A DNA stretch of 64,000 bases from Pinus tabuliformis (lineage: Eukaryota > Streptophyta > Pinopsida > Pinales > Pinaceae), in the NCBI GenBank assembly GCA_031772625.1, contig CM062816.1, positions 634,415,269 through 634,479,268 on the forward strand, in the 5' to 3' direction. Positions within the stretch are counted from its first letter, which is position 1. Every line of letters starts with the position of its first letter. Below the pieces are notes generated by a model. It was not told where the DNA came from and ran no database searches. It was given only the letters and a program-made list of their open reading frames with translations. Below are positions 1 to 12,236 of the stretch, piece after piece. The position numbers and the translations under genes were made by a program.

Positions 1-1526
1 CCCCTTCCTTCATAACTATCTATTTTGATGCCAAGCAAACTTCTCCTAGTGCATTTGTATATGCCTCTAAATAAGCACTTTGATGATTCGTTCATGTAAT
101 AATAAGTTCTACCTCTTTAACTATTTGCACCTTTACTTGAGCTACCCTATTGAGTGGTTTTGTCTCTTGATCTTGATATGCTAATGGATATGCTACTGGT
201 GGAGAACCTTAAACTAGATATGGAATTGGATATTTCACTTATGGATAAGGCACTGGAGGATCTAAAACTCACATTATGAGATATGGCCTTGGAACCAAAT
301 CAGCTTCAATTGGTCCTTATTGGTGTTGGGACTTCCATGGAGTGATGTGTGATGTAACAAAGATACATGTTTTCTCAACTAGCAACATGCTTTCCCCATA
401 CGTCATATGAAAAATGTCGTAGGACAGATGGAGATGTATATTGTGAAAAAAAATCTGCCTATGAATAAAATGATTTAGATTACTTGTGATATATTTCCAG
501 GGGATGATAATTGTGTTTTAAAGCTTATATTTTTTACTAATAACACTCACCTTAAATAATATGCACAATAAGGTTTCTCACTTATTTAGTGACCACATAA
601 GGGAATTTTGTATAAAGCTTTCTTTGTCTCTTAGTTTACTCACATGATCTCACATACATGCACACACCCACACACATATAAAGCAACATTGTAAAGTCAT
701 CTTGAACCAATATTTACCATTTCCATGTAAAATCATATAACAAATGATGCCTTTGAAACTCACATTAGTCCAAAGAGGGGAGTAGCTAATGACATAAGCA
801 TCCTTGTTTATCAAATATTTTTTAAAAGTCTGGATTTCTAAAACCTTCCTATGACATGATTTAAAATAAAATTTAAATAGGATTACAACACTGCTAAAGG
901 AACAAGGAACATAACGAGATAAGTATTAATTTCAAAATTGACATGATTTAATTATGAACATTTTAGATTCATTTTATGAAATTGGTCACTTAATCTATAT
1001 CTAAGCTACATTGCTAGATGTTTGGAAGTAATCTTGATTGAAGGTAGATGAGCCATACTAAATGTTGTAGTTTATTTGTTAGACATTTTGGAGTTTCAGG
1101 TCTAGTTCGCCCATAATCCAACAGGAATTTGTTGGAGTCACAAGTTCGAGTTGTCAACTCTCTATAATTCAAGTGCTCCAAGGGTTTTTTAGGGTGTTGA
1201 ATCCATATATATGGTCAAAACCCCAATTTAAACAACACAAATCAAGATTTGACCCAAAAAAATTGCCAAATTTTGACCAAAAACTCCAAAACGTCTAATA
1301 GTTAGACAACACTATACTAAATTAGTTGACAATCTATCATTTTATGATACTTTAAGGAACAAATAGAAGGCATATTGGATAAAAGAATGTTGGCAATAAT
1401 TTAATGGTTAGAATGAGGCATGCTCTAAGGTAGTGCCTGGGAAGGAATAGGACTTAAGACCTCATGCATGAAGCTCAAAGAACTCAACCACTTGAGCTAA
1501 TCTATTGAACTAGGTCTTTTGACTTT
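1..1526. other. Unannotated AT-rich intergenic DNA
   Basis: I see no open frame of useful length, RNA gene or recognisable transposon end here. The only visible structure is a short CA-rich run near 660-680. The segment lies outside the leftmost retroelement and is probably old intergenic or decayed repeat DNA. Confidence 0.5.
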
Positions 1527-1651
1527 CGCATGTGTATTATTCAAACCTCAATTAGTTCAAAACTAGGGACCCAATTGCTATGGTGTTTATGTGTGCTTGC
1601 ACTTATACATGTGTATTACTAAAACCTCGATTAGAACAAAACTAGGGACCT
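1527..1651. repeat. Two degenerate direct repeats of about 79 bp
   Basis: A block starting GCATGTGTATTATTCAAACC near 1528 recurs near 1607 as a close variant. Both blocks end in an AACTAGGGACC-type motif. The copies are offset by 79 bp and differ at several bases. A diverged copy of part of this sequence occurs in inverted orientation at about 22020-22090, so it belongs to a dispersed family. The class is not recognised. Confidence 0.5.
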
Positions 1652-1670
1652 CATGTTGAATTTGACCTTG

Positions 1671-1756
1671 AAACAATGTGTTTGAATTGATAAAGCTAAC
1701 ACAATATATATTAGAATATATATTAAGTTAGCTCAATCAGTTCAAACACTTTGTTT
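1671..1756. repeat. Imperfect hairpin, 40-bp arms
   Basis: Arms 1671-1710 and 1717-1756 are inverted repeats with about 34 of 40 positions pairing, around a 6-nt loop (TTAGAA). The stem tips are TATATA. This resembles a foldback or MITE-type structure. No target-site duplication was identified, so the class is uncertain. Confidence 0.6.
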
Positions 1757-1808
1757 GTAAGTGGAAATTGTCGTAAAGTCATCGATTTTGGTCTATTTGA
1801 GCTTTGAG

Positions 1809-1810
<2 letters not shown>

Positions 1811-1867
<57 letters not shown>
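1811..1867. repeat. (AT)n microsatellite
   Basis: About 28 uninterrupted AT dinucleotides lie immediately left of the recognisable part of the left LTR of the outer gypsy element. The tract may have replaced or obscured the end of that LTR. Confidence 0.95.
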
Positions 1868-1869
<2 letters not shown>

Positions 1870-2871
1870 CTAATATAATTCATTTTTTTTTTTAAGATTT
1901 GGGATTACATTGTATAATCAAAATGAGCATACCCAGATAACCAAAATTCTTTGAAAACACAATTCAAGCATACCCATTAAATATGGAAATGCACAAGTTT
2001 AATTTTGAATCGAAATATGCAAAATCATTGTAGCAATGTCACTGTAGCGATGACGTTATAGCAACATTATTGTACCATGATATTGTAGCGAACTCTAAAA
2101 TCCTTTTTGTTTCCACAAATATCCTCAAATATGCTCTAAAATACCGATATCAAACCATTAACGAAGCCCAACTCTGATTTTTGTGTTAAATCACTAATAT
2201 ATTATCTAGATTATATCTCTCAATAACATGGAGAATGTCACCTGAAGTAATCTCCTCTAGAAAATGGCAATATCAAATATCAAAACCAACATATTAAATG
2301 AACTCCACAAATTTGCTTTTATAACTCTCCCAAGAAGTTCGACTCTCTTCATCAAACCATGTGAGTCTAAGTAAAATCAATTTTACTATCCCAATTAAAG
2401 GCCTCATTCTTCTTCTTTTCTAAATAAAGCATCTTTCAATTTATAACTAATCCTTATAGCCCCTTCATTAAAAATATTAAAATAACAATAAAGTTAAATC
2501 TTTGATATAACTTTATTAATTAACAAATTATCATTATTTTATTTAAAACTACCAGATTATATAAAATTTTGAGATAGTCATCAAAAGTTAACCCATTGAC
2601 AATACTAACAACAGTAACCCTATCAACTGATCCAGTTAGTGCTAAAAAATAACTTATTAAAAATAGTAAGTATTGGAAAACTATCTCGAAGTCATTTTAG
2701 AAAAAATGCATCATGCTCATAATCCTGATGAGATCTCAACTGACCATCAAATAATTCCAAACTGTTGGATTAATTACCTCCAAGATTCCCTAACCCTAAC
2801 CCACTAGTTTATGGGAAACAATTGATAGGTTATAGGTCCACCAAATCATTGGTTAGGAAGGGGACATTACA
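1868..2871 (-). repeat. LTR (3' LTR) of the outer gypsy element
   Basis: It aligns over about 1 kb with 20930-21968. Shared blocks include a run containing CTTTGAAAACACAATT, a run ending AAATCCTTTTTGT, and the terminal AGGAAGGGGACATT. By eye it is well over 10% diverged from its partner. The right boundary at 2871 follows from the TGTAAT start on the minus strand. The left boundary is blurred by the AT microsatellite, and this copy lacks about 200 bp present in the partner. Confidence 0.75.
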
Positions 2872-5616
2872 ATCTGCCCTTCCCAAAATTGCTTGTCCTT
2901 GATCAATCTCAACTCTGGATGTTGCAATATATGTTCATTTTCCCATGAGGCATCCTTTACTAACAAGTTCTTCCATTTGACCAAAAACTCTTTGATGACC
3001 CTCTTACGAAGAGTCCTCTCTCTAGTATCAATGATGGCCTCTAGAATTAATATCAACTTCCCCTCCTTTTCTAATGGTGGCAACTCAGATGAGGGAACCA
3101 AGCTATTACCAAGTGCATTCTTGAGCTTGGATACATGAAATACATTATGAACCCTATTGCTAGTCAATAGCTCAAGTTCATAGGCAACCTCTCCAACCCT
3201 CCAAGATACTTTGAATGGTCCATAAAACCTTGGCTTGAGCTTCTATGCTCCACCCTTCTTGAGATTATACTATCTATATGGTTATAATATCAAAATGAAC
3301 CATGTCCCCAACCTCAAAAATATGCTCTATCTGTTGTTGATCACCATACAACTTTTATTGATTCTATGCCTATTCCAAATTTTCCTTTAGTGACTTCATG
3401 ATGTCCTAACTCTCTTGTAGTAAGTCCTTTTCCTTAGGCACTCTACTATCCCAAAGTAGTAGATCCATGAATTTGGGAGCCTTATGACCATATAAAGTTG
3501 TGAATAGAGACATCCTGATAGACATGTGATAAGTACTATTATAACAATAATCACCAAGGTGTAACCATTTGATCCAAGCTCTTTGTTATCCAAAAACATA
3601 GTTCCTAAGATACCCACCACTCATTTGTTCACTATATCCTTTTGACCATTTGTATGTGTCAGGTAGCTAGTGCTAGGAGTGAGCTTAGTCCCACTCAACA
3701 TGAGTAGCTCCTACCAAAACATACTCAAGAACTTGTCCCTATCAATAACAATATTATTGGGCATCCCATGCAACCTGGAAATCTCTCTAAAAAAAATTAC
3801 CTACCTGCACTGTTGTATAAGTAATTGAAGTGGCAAAGAAGTGTGCAAACTTAGTCGATCTATCAACCACCACATAGATGCAATCTTTACCTATTATATT
3901 AGGTAGCCCTATGATGAAATCTATAGAGAGAGATACTTATTTTTTATTAGGAATGGGTAGGAACGAAAGTAGACCAGCTAGATAAGTATGTTCATTCTTG
4001 TTTTCTTGGCAAGTAGAACACTCTCTAACATAATTAATAATTTCATTATTAAGTACATTCAAAGTGAATCTCTCTCGGATCTACTTGTGGGTTGTAAATA
4101 AACTCAAGTGACCAGTCATAGGTGCATCATGAAAGGTCCTCAATATCTTTATCTTAAGCTGTGAAGAAGGCACCAAATAAATTCAACCCTTATACATGAT
4201 CAACTCATTTACCACTATATATTTGTCATCAATAATTATGCCTTCCATAACTCTTATTGCCCATGAATCTTTGACATACTCTATTGTATTTAACTCCCTC
4301 CAATCAGCAGAACTCTTCATCACCGAACATAAGTGATGCCTCCTGAAAAGTGCATCAATAATTGCATTCTTCTCTCCCTTGACATATACAATGTCAAAAT
4401 CATATGCCTACAATCTATTAACACACTTCTGTTGCCTATCATTTATATCCTTTTGGTTCATGAAATATTTTATGTTGTTAGGATCCATTTTGATGATAAA
4501 CTTACCCCCAACTAGGTATGATTTGAATTTAGCCAAGGCATGCATAATGGCCAACATCTATATATCATAAATGAGTAACTCCTCTCCACACCTCTTAATT
4601 TTCTACTCTCAAAAGTGATTGGGTGTGTATCCTACATCATAATGGCTCCTATCCCCTTTCCTAAAGCATCACACTCCAACTCAAAGGGGTTTGGAGAAAT
4701 ATGTCATTTCCAACACAAGGCACGTAGATATCCTCATCAATCTAAAGGGTATTACCAAAAACTCAAAATGCCCAAAATGACATATGCAAGTAGTCTTCTC
4801 AATATCCTCTTCCCTCATTTGAATATGATGATACCCTAACCTCAAATCTATCTTAGAAAAGTACCATGGCCCATGCAACTCATCGATCAATTCATATATC
4901 CTGGGAATTAGATACTTGTTCTTGATTGTCTTTTTGTTGAAGGCCCTCTAATCGATGCAAACCCATGTCATTCCATCCTTCTTTTTTACCAACACTGTTA
5001 CTGATGAAAAAAGACTTTTGATGGGTCTTATATGCCCCATCTCCAATATTTCCTTGATCCTTTTCTATTCCATCCTTGTACATATTAGATGTCAATAAGG
5101 AGTAGTGACCATTAGTTTGGGTTATCCCACTAGCTCAATGACATGCTTGATTCCCCTCTCATGAGGAACTCCATGAGGAATACTCCTAAACAAATTGCTA
5201 TGTTTGGATAACAACCCTTGAATATTAGGATGGTAACTATTATTTTGTTAGTCCAACATTGCAAGTGTCATTGGCATGATGAGATACTCTATTGCCCACT
5301 CTACCTTCTCATGCATGTTTAATCACTTTATACCCTTAAGTGATAACACTCTAGGCACTCCATCTGAAATTCCTCGGAGTATTACTTTCCTACCTTGATG
5401 TTCAAGCTCTATTTCCAACTTTTGTAAAATTGAAAGAGAAATTTGCAAGGGACGCCATCCATGCCATACCAAGAATAACATCATTGTTCCCCATGTCTAC
5501 CACATAAAAATGAACTTGCAAATGATAACCACCCAACTATATACTTATATTTGAAATCTTATGAGTACAAGGAATCTTATACTCGTTAGCTACAATCACC
5601 TTAAACCCACTATGTT
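2872..5616 (-). pseudogene. Chromovirus pol remnant: PR, RT, RH, INT, chromodomain
   Basis: On the minus strand the remnant shows protease sequence (about 5400-5610), then RT (about 4650-5200; KIDLRLGYHHIQM-type motif near 4830), RNase H (about 4300-4650), integrase zinc-binding and core segments (about 3600-4100), and an integrase C-terminus with a chromodomain near 2900-3030 (FLVKWKNL...SWENE). Chromodomains in this position define the chromovirus branch of Ty3/gypsy. The coding sequence is badly broken and cannot be functional. The rest of protease lies beyond the insertion, at 19184. Confidence 0.85.
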
Positions 5617-5621
5617 CTTTT

Positions 5622-6559
5622 TGTTGAAATTCTAGTGTTGCAATGGCTAAAGTAGTTTTTCACGATTGATAACTACTTATGTTGATATAAATTGTTCCTT
5701 CTTTATACGTTAGTCAACAAGTAGTTATACATGAAAAACTTCAACCATTAATTCTTCAATATGAGTAGTAAATAAAGATCACAGTAGACAATAAACAATA
5801 AACAATAAGCAAGAGACAAGAGACACCAAGATTAAGCTCACAGCTAGGGGAAAACCCACAAGAGGAAAACACAAATTATTTCCTTATGAGAGAGATATTT
5901 TGTCCATCAATAGTACATCAAAATATTCCAATAGCTAATAATGAAATACCTAATCAAAGTCTGCTTGTAAAAGGAGAGAAATTCCACTTTTGTCCAATGA
6001 GAAAGGTCTACACAAGGATTCCAAAATATATGCATGTAGTCACTATGATAGGAAGCTGAGGTTCTCACCAAGGTCACCACAAAATTCTACCAATGAACTG
6101 TTAAGAACTCAACCCTAAAACCCTAAAAAAACTTTAGAAGTATGTCACATAAAAGGAGCGAGCTTCTCTGTAATTTTTGGCCTCAAAGAATCAATAGAAT
6201 AGAAGTCAAAGACACCCAAATCACTATAGTCAACGAGCCTTTAAAAGAGACATGAATCGCAGTAAAAAGATCCCTTATTATTCTCTTTGCACATGTGGAT
6301 ATGCTCTATAATAGAAGATCGAACTTGCTTGCGAATGTAGACTGAATTGTTATGGTTGATAGTGGACGAAATGAATGCCAGCAAACTTGTATAAATAAGC
6401 ATCATGTGAGGGCTAGTTAGCCCTAATGGGGCCGACATGATGATCTTCAAGGAGCCAACTTGTAGGGCTTATTTGAGCTGACTTGTAGGTGACCAAAATT
6501 GATTTCTTCTTTGTGTATGCAATGAAAAATGTTGACCATAGCTACATTATATTTCAACA
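5622..6559 (-). repeat. 3' LTR of the coding-free element
   Basis: It pairs with 18240-19178 throughout. Adjacent TSD CTTTT is at 5617-5621. On the minus strand, purine-rich sequence ending AAGAGGGAG immediately precedes its TG start. Confidence 0.9.
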
Positions 6560-6623
6560 CTCCCTCTTAGCTAGGGAGGTAGTTTTTCATTCTCTCTCAA
6601 GATCCACCTTCCCAACCAATCCA

Positions 6624-7258
6624 TAGGTCTCATGGACCATAGCCTAAGGAAGAGAACACAATCTAAGTTTCTCTCTCCCAAACTCATCATCATGAAATAT
6701 ACATACCATCCATCTCAAAGCATCTTCCCGACCACAAGGTCTCATGGCACACAACCTAATGTAGGAACCAACAAAGCATCTCCCAAACCACAAGGTCTCA
6801 TGATACACATCCTACAGGAGGAATCATCAATACATCTCCTAGACAACAATGTCTTAGGACACACAACCTACAGGAGGAATCATCAATACATCTCCCAGAC
6901 AATAATGTCTCACGGCACACAACAAACAATAATGTCTCACAACACACAACCTATAGGAGGAATCATCAATGCATCTCTCGGATGACAATGTCTCACAATG
7001 CACAACCTACCAAAGGAATCATCAGTACATCTCTCGGACAATAATGTATCACGACACATAGCCTAAAGGAGGAATCATTAATACATCTCTCAACAACATT
7101 GTCTCACGACACACAACCTACAGGAGGAATCATCAATCTATCTCTCGAACAGAAATGTATCACTGCACAAAACCTATAGGAGGAATCATCAATACGTCTC
7201 TCGGACAAGAATGTCTCACGTTGAAACAACCTACAGGAGGAAAGGAATCCATCAATAT
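6624..7258. repeat. Tandem array, unit about 56 bp, about ten copies
   Basis: Each unit carries an AATGTCTCACGACACACAAC-type core, then CCTACAGGAGGAATCATCAA, then ACATCTCTCGGACAA, with scattered substitutions and one shortened unit. The array sits just inside the 3' LTR of the coding-free element, where many plant LTR elements carry subterminal tandem repeats. An apparent plus-strand reading frame across part of it is a by-product of the repeat. Confidence 0.85.
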
Positions 7259-7908
7259 GATGCTATGTCATCAATGTTCCCTCTTTAAGAGGATTCTCGG
7301 TCATTCCAAATCCTTCATATAAACATCAACAACCAATTTAACATCATAAATGTCACCATGGTACAACAACATTCATTTGTTCATTCAACTTCAGCTATGA
7401 CTTCTCTCGGAAACAAACATCAACAAATATCAACAGAAAATAGTAGAGCTTAGCAGTGGCTTCTCACAGAAGCAATCATCGGCAACCAGTAGAAAATAAG
7501 AAGCTTATGACAGAAGCAGGCATCGACAACCATAGTAGAATCCAATAGACCATAATCGAACAATAAACTCCATCAAATAGATCTACAAACCAATCAATGA
7601 ATTAACCAAGTCAACATCAAATATTTTCAGCTTCTTTAAATCATTTATTAGGGAGATATCGATGGACCTGCAATCCATTGAGCCATGATATCACCAGGCT
7701 CATGCCAAAAGCAACTCCCTCTTAAACAAAACTCCTCTATATAGCACCATATCAACATCAGTCTTCAAAACTTTTAATCATCTTCATAGAAATGTGCTTC
7801 TGAGTATAGAGCCTATCACAAATCCTTTTTTCACATTGTTCTTCCAATATTTCCAACGATTTGCCACACCTTTGCAATCTTCACGAGGATGCTATGGAAG
7901 AACAAGAA
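7259..7908. other. Internal non-coding DNA of the coding-free element
   Basis: This lies between the tandem array and the copia insertion site. It is AT-rich with no coding signal on either strand. Its continuation lies to the right of the insertion, from 15360. Confidence 0.5.
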
Positions 7909-7913
7909 CAACC

Positions 7914-8807
7914 TGTTGAAGAATGTAACTAGTGTTGGTATTCATAATTGTATTTGAGCCATGATGTAATGTATTTGTCAAAAGAGAGAAAGAGGAATTT
8001 CATTATTAAAGAATTTGACTTATTAAAGCATGGGTTTCATGCTTGGGTCAATGGTTTATAGGCAAAATCCTCCATTGTAGGCTTCTAGGGTTTATGTCAA
8101 GTGCCCTTGTCCATGTCATAATGTAATAGACCCTTCTTGGGCATTATCAATCAAGAAACAAATTTATTTTGATGTAAAATAGGTCTTTTAGGCCTCCTCC
8201 ACCAAGTTAGCCTCAAACTGGACAAGTCAGCCTAATTGAGGAGCAAAATCTCCTATATAAAGGAAACAACTTGACCTCATTTAGAACACTCACTAAACAA
8301 GTCCAATCTGCAATTTATGGGACAAGAAAAGGTGTGAAATTCAAGGAATAGTGAGGAAAGGGCTAGCAAAAAAAGAGGAATTTGTCCACAAGAAGTCGGA
8401 ATTTTCTCTCTTTCTCTCACATGTGTGAAGCTGTTGAGCTGCTGGAAGGGTCGAAATTTTGGGTTGAATTTGCATTTGAGAAGTTGAAACTTGGTGACTT
8501 TGGGAGAGATCATCTATTGGAAGGAAGCGCTGACTTGGTGGAGGAGGAAGGTCTTTTGGTCTAGGGTCTTGGTCTATCTCAACTTGAATTTTTTAGTGGA
8601 AGAGTTTGACTGGGTTTTCCCCAATAGAGGGGTTTTAGCCCTGGGTGAGTGCCTACATCTAATGTCATTGATCTTCATGTTTTGTTTTAATGATTGCTTG
8701 ATGAAACAAAAATAAAAGAAGAACATAGGAAAGTTAACTTGAAAACAAATATATCAGAAGTAATTATCAACATAAGAAAATCTTTCTGCCTTTCCAATTT
8801 TCTAACA
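7914..8807 (+). repeat. 5' LTR of gag-only copia 1
   Basis: It starts TGTTGAAGAATG and ends TTCTAACA. The end is fixed by the adjacent initiator-Met-like primer site at 8808-8820. It aligns with 14431-15354. Confidence 0.9.
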
Positions 8808-8931
8808 TGGTATCGGAGCTAAGGTGAAGAAGGAATCAATAGGTAGCTTGAAGATCTATTGAAGAAAAGGGGATCAAAGGAAGGTCATTAAGTAAAATGA
8901 ATATACAAGGAGACTACTATCTATAGGAACT

Positions 8932-9774
8932 ATGTCAACTACAATGAATGGAGAAAACAAGCTAGAAGGATCCTCCAACTATAGGTCATGGAAAAAGAGG
9001 ATAGATCTTATCCTTGCTAAGCACAAAAATTTGGACCTTGTTCAAGGAAAAGTCAAGAAGACTACAAATGATGCAGAGAAGGAGAAGTTCAGCGAAACCG
9101 AAATCTTGGCCATGAATCTGATAGTAGATGGAGTAAAGGACAACCTAATTCCATACATATCCAACATAAAATCTGCTCAAGAAATGTATGAAGCTCTTTC
9201 CAAGTTATTCACCATCAAGAACATTGGTCATATAGCTAGCCTCAAGAATGAACTAAGGACAATAAGGATGACAAGAGACGATACCGTGTCATCATATTTT
9301 GTAAGGATATCTAGAATAAGAGATGAACTCCAAGCAATAGATGAGGTTGTACCAGAAAAAGAATGCATAGTTGTCGCTCTTATAGGTCTACCAAAATATT
9401 GGAGTGATTTTGGAATTAACAGTTGGAAGGATACTCCAACCTTTGAACAAATGTGGAATGCATGCAGTCAAGAAGAAGTCTGAATATCATTAGTAAACAA
9501 TAATAAGGAGTATGAATAAGACAACACATTTAATGCTTATTATGCTCATCACAAGAAGAAGGGAACCTTCAAGAAGTTCAAAGGACCAAAGAAGAAAGTT
9601 GACCTATCCAAAATTGAATGTTACAACTGTCATAAGATGGGTCATTACAAAAATCAATGTCCTAAGAATCCAAGGAATAAGAAGAGAGATAGGGAACAAG
9701 AAAATAATACAGATGAAGATCCACCTAAGAAGAACAAGACTGAAGAATCGAAAGTCAAAGACTTATACTATTAA
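8932..9774 (+). pseudogene. Copia gag remnant with zinc knuckle
   Basis: The N-terminal part (MSTTMNGENKLEGSSNYRSW...) is the copia gag fold: a substrate-like LEGSSNYRSWKKRI motif, then a helical region with MYEALSKLF and an LRTIRMTRDD stretch typical of this capsid family. A CCHC knuckle (CYNCHKMGHYKNQC) follows near 9630, then a Lys-rich tail ending near 9774. It would make the capsid/nucleocapsid that packages element RNA in the cytoplasm. It is broken. No protease follows, unlike ordinary copia elements. Confidence 0.8.
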
Positions 9775-10054
9775 GTCCTCTCTTACATATCCTTCTTAGT
9801 CTGTTGTTCTAAGTTTTGCAGTGTTTTCCTTTATGTTTTGACTTCTAGAGTTTGTAGGTCTAACATGTTGTGTTAGAGCATTTTTAAATTATTTTTATAA
9901 GTTGCAGGTGTCCCTCAGAAAGATTCAATTAAGAGGGAGCTTCCACCATTTTACCAAAAGATAAGTATTTTGTTATTTGTTTCATATTTTCATGCTTGGT
10001 TTCCTCCTCACATCAAGATTTGTTTATATTGTATGCTAATAACCTTTTATTTAT

Positions 10055-12231
10055 TGCAACAACCTTAGTGAAAATTCCATGTAATAAAAGTTAATAAAGG
10101 CAAAAACGATAACCACGATTGATGGGACACTTCTTCCAAGTTGAATGTTGGGCAAAACATCCTAGTGTGGGTGTCCATCGGTTCATTAATGGCAAGGAAA
10201 TTTGCAAAGGCATTGACTAAGGCTTTGGAAAGGCAAAATGGCATTTTTTGGCACATTTATTTATGAAAATAATGGAAATTAGGAGAAAAGGGAGGTGAAA
10301 GGTCACAGGTTGCATGTGAGGAGGAAACTGAAGGAAAATAATGGAAAATGAAGAAAATAGAGGCCTCATTAATAAAAAGGCTTATGAGGATCAATTGGTA
10401 ACCTTTTGTCAGTTCAGTTTTGGAGCTCTCTCGTTATTCTCTCTCTTTCTCTCTCACTCTTGGACACTTAGAGTTTCTTGGAGAATTTTGGCATTGGATC
10501 AAGAAAGGCAAAGAAGGAAAGAGGAAGAAAAGTTCAAGCAAGGAAAGGTAGGAGCAAGCAGCTACAACAAGATTCTTTGCAAATATCGATTTGCATGTCT
10601 ATTTTCCTTGCTAGATTTGGAATGCATGGTATTTCATGTGGTTCTTTTGATATTAGGGCATGGGTTTTTCCAGGTGTAACAACGTTTTCAGCCTAGCTTT
10701 TCCATTTCCGGATAGCCATGGTGTGATGGGGTTCTCATGTTTTGGTTGAGCTGGATTACCGGATGGATTCGAAGCTAAGTGTGGTGGATCTCCGAATGAT
10801 AGAACACATGGCCTAGTGGTCCCTGAACCAAACTGTGGATCACGGTAAAGCCACTAGCCTAGTGACCCCTAAGCCAGACTGTGGGTTGCAATATATCCAG
10901 GATTGTGTTGCCTTGGTGGGCCTAGGAATCATTTCCGGTGAATGACAGGATATACGGTAAACCCAAGAGGTAGTGTGCTCTCCATTGGGCCTACTAATCC
11001 CGGGTTTGGGGTATGCGGTAAAGCCTACAGAGTGGGTCTCAGTTTAGGGCCTAGTGATCCGATTTTGGATTACGGTAAATCCTGAGAGACTAGGAGATAG
11101 GAAAATTCCTCACGATTTAGGTGGAGAAATTCGATGGCATCCATGCTTGTTTTGACCTACTGATCTGGTGGAGATCATGGTAAATATTGTTATGACATGT
11201 TTATTGTGTTGGCCTAGTGATTCGGGATGGATTGCGGTAAAGCCTGGTTTTTATTGATGAGGGTGAGGTGCTTTAGCCTCAGGATGCCCTAGTTGGTTCT
11301 TTTGGTTTGAGTCCCACATTCATGCTTGGAATATGGCATAAGAGTGAATGTCTGAAGAGAGATTTGGCTTAGCCATTCTATGGTCGGGTGGAACGTGGTA
11401 GTCCCATCCCGAGTTTGGATTTTGCATGATTAATGAGAGGTTATTTCTCCTTGTATTTCTGAGTATTATATTGATTTATATGTGGACCATATGGTTGTGA
11501 TTCCATTGGTATTTATGCTATTTATATATGTGTTTTATGACAGTGGCTATGTATAGATCTCGTCATGTTTTTGCTTGTAAATGAATGGACAATGTATCTA
11601 TGACCTAATAGATTACCATGCAGCAAATGATATGAGGGAACAATGTTTCTTAGCGATTCTCATATAAGTATGAGATCCCTATGCTTAATTTTGTTGTTTA
11701 CACCTGTAGATTACATGTTTGTGAAATGTTTGATGAAATGCCTGTTATGGCTAGTAGGGGTCTGATTAAGGGCTTGTTCAAGTATTTTATTTAACATCAT
11801 TATTTCCCTGTTAATTTACTATTCTGAATATGTCATGAAATTATGGGCAGTGACCTAGGCTCTGAGCCTGAAAAATTGGCTTAAATCCCGGGGACACTGG
11901 CACAGAACTTGACAAAATAGTCCCTGGACGTTGGCATGCTTATAGCATGAGAGCATCCAGAGCCTCCTGGATGTTGGCAGGCCTATGTCATGAGAACATC
12001 CAGAGGTCAAGTGATCAAAAACTTCAGTGGGACCTAGGGGCAAGCTGTCTGAAGTGTTGGGATGGTTCTCAGGGGTCCTAAAGCTAACATGGGAGGTTTT
12101 TATGTTGAGTTTCTATCAATTCCATTTCCTTAAGGCCACATAGGAGGTTGAATATGACCATAGTAGCATCTCGTCCCATGTTTACCCCGGTTGGCCGGTT
12201 ACTTGGGTAGATGTGGGAGGAGGGTGTTACA
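10055..12231. mobile_element. Probable solo LTR (2.2 kb)
   Basis: The segment begins TGCAACAACC, ends GGGTGTTACA, and is flanked by the 5-bp repeat TTTAT (10050-10054 and 12232-12236). Deleting the segment and one repeat restores a continuous interior for the surrounding copia element. Inside are a CT-rich stretch near 10430-10460 and degenerate internal repeats. The size suits a large gypsy LTR left by LTR-LTR recombination, and no coding domain is visible. The family is not identified, and the strand is unassigned because the partner LTR and internal region are gone. Confidence 0.65.
10800..11245. repeat. Degenerate repeats around GCCTAGTGA / ACGGTAAA
   Basis: Within the putative solo LTR, a module of the form GGCCTAGTGATCC...GATTACGGTAAAGCC recurs about six or seven times at irregular 50-110 bp spacing, for example near 10845, 11040 and 11220. 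Imperfect subrepeats are common in the U3 part of large plant LTRs. Confidence 0.6.
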
Positions 12232-12236
12232 TTTAT

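Noticed and set aside
6632-6985. 117-codon open frame on plus
   Set aside because: It lies inside the 56-bp tandem array and its protein simply repeats the array. Units not divisible by three and the setting in an element interior argue against a gene.
6624-7258. CRISPR-like regular repeats
   Set aside because: The units are contiguous and diverged with no unique spacers, in a plant retroelement. It is an ordinary tandem array.
10341-10696. Overlapping open frames of 112 and 72 codons
   Set aside because: They fall in the putative solo LTR, have no recognisable motif and overlap in different frames.
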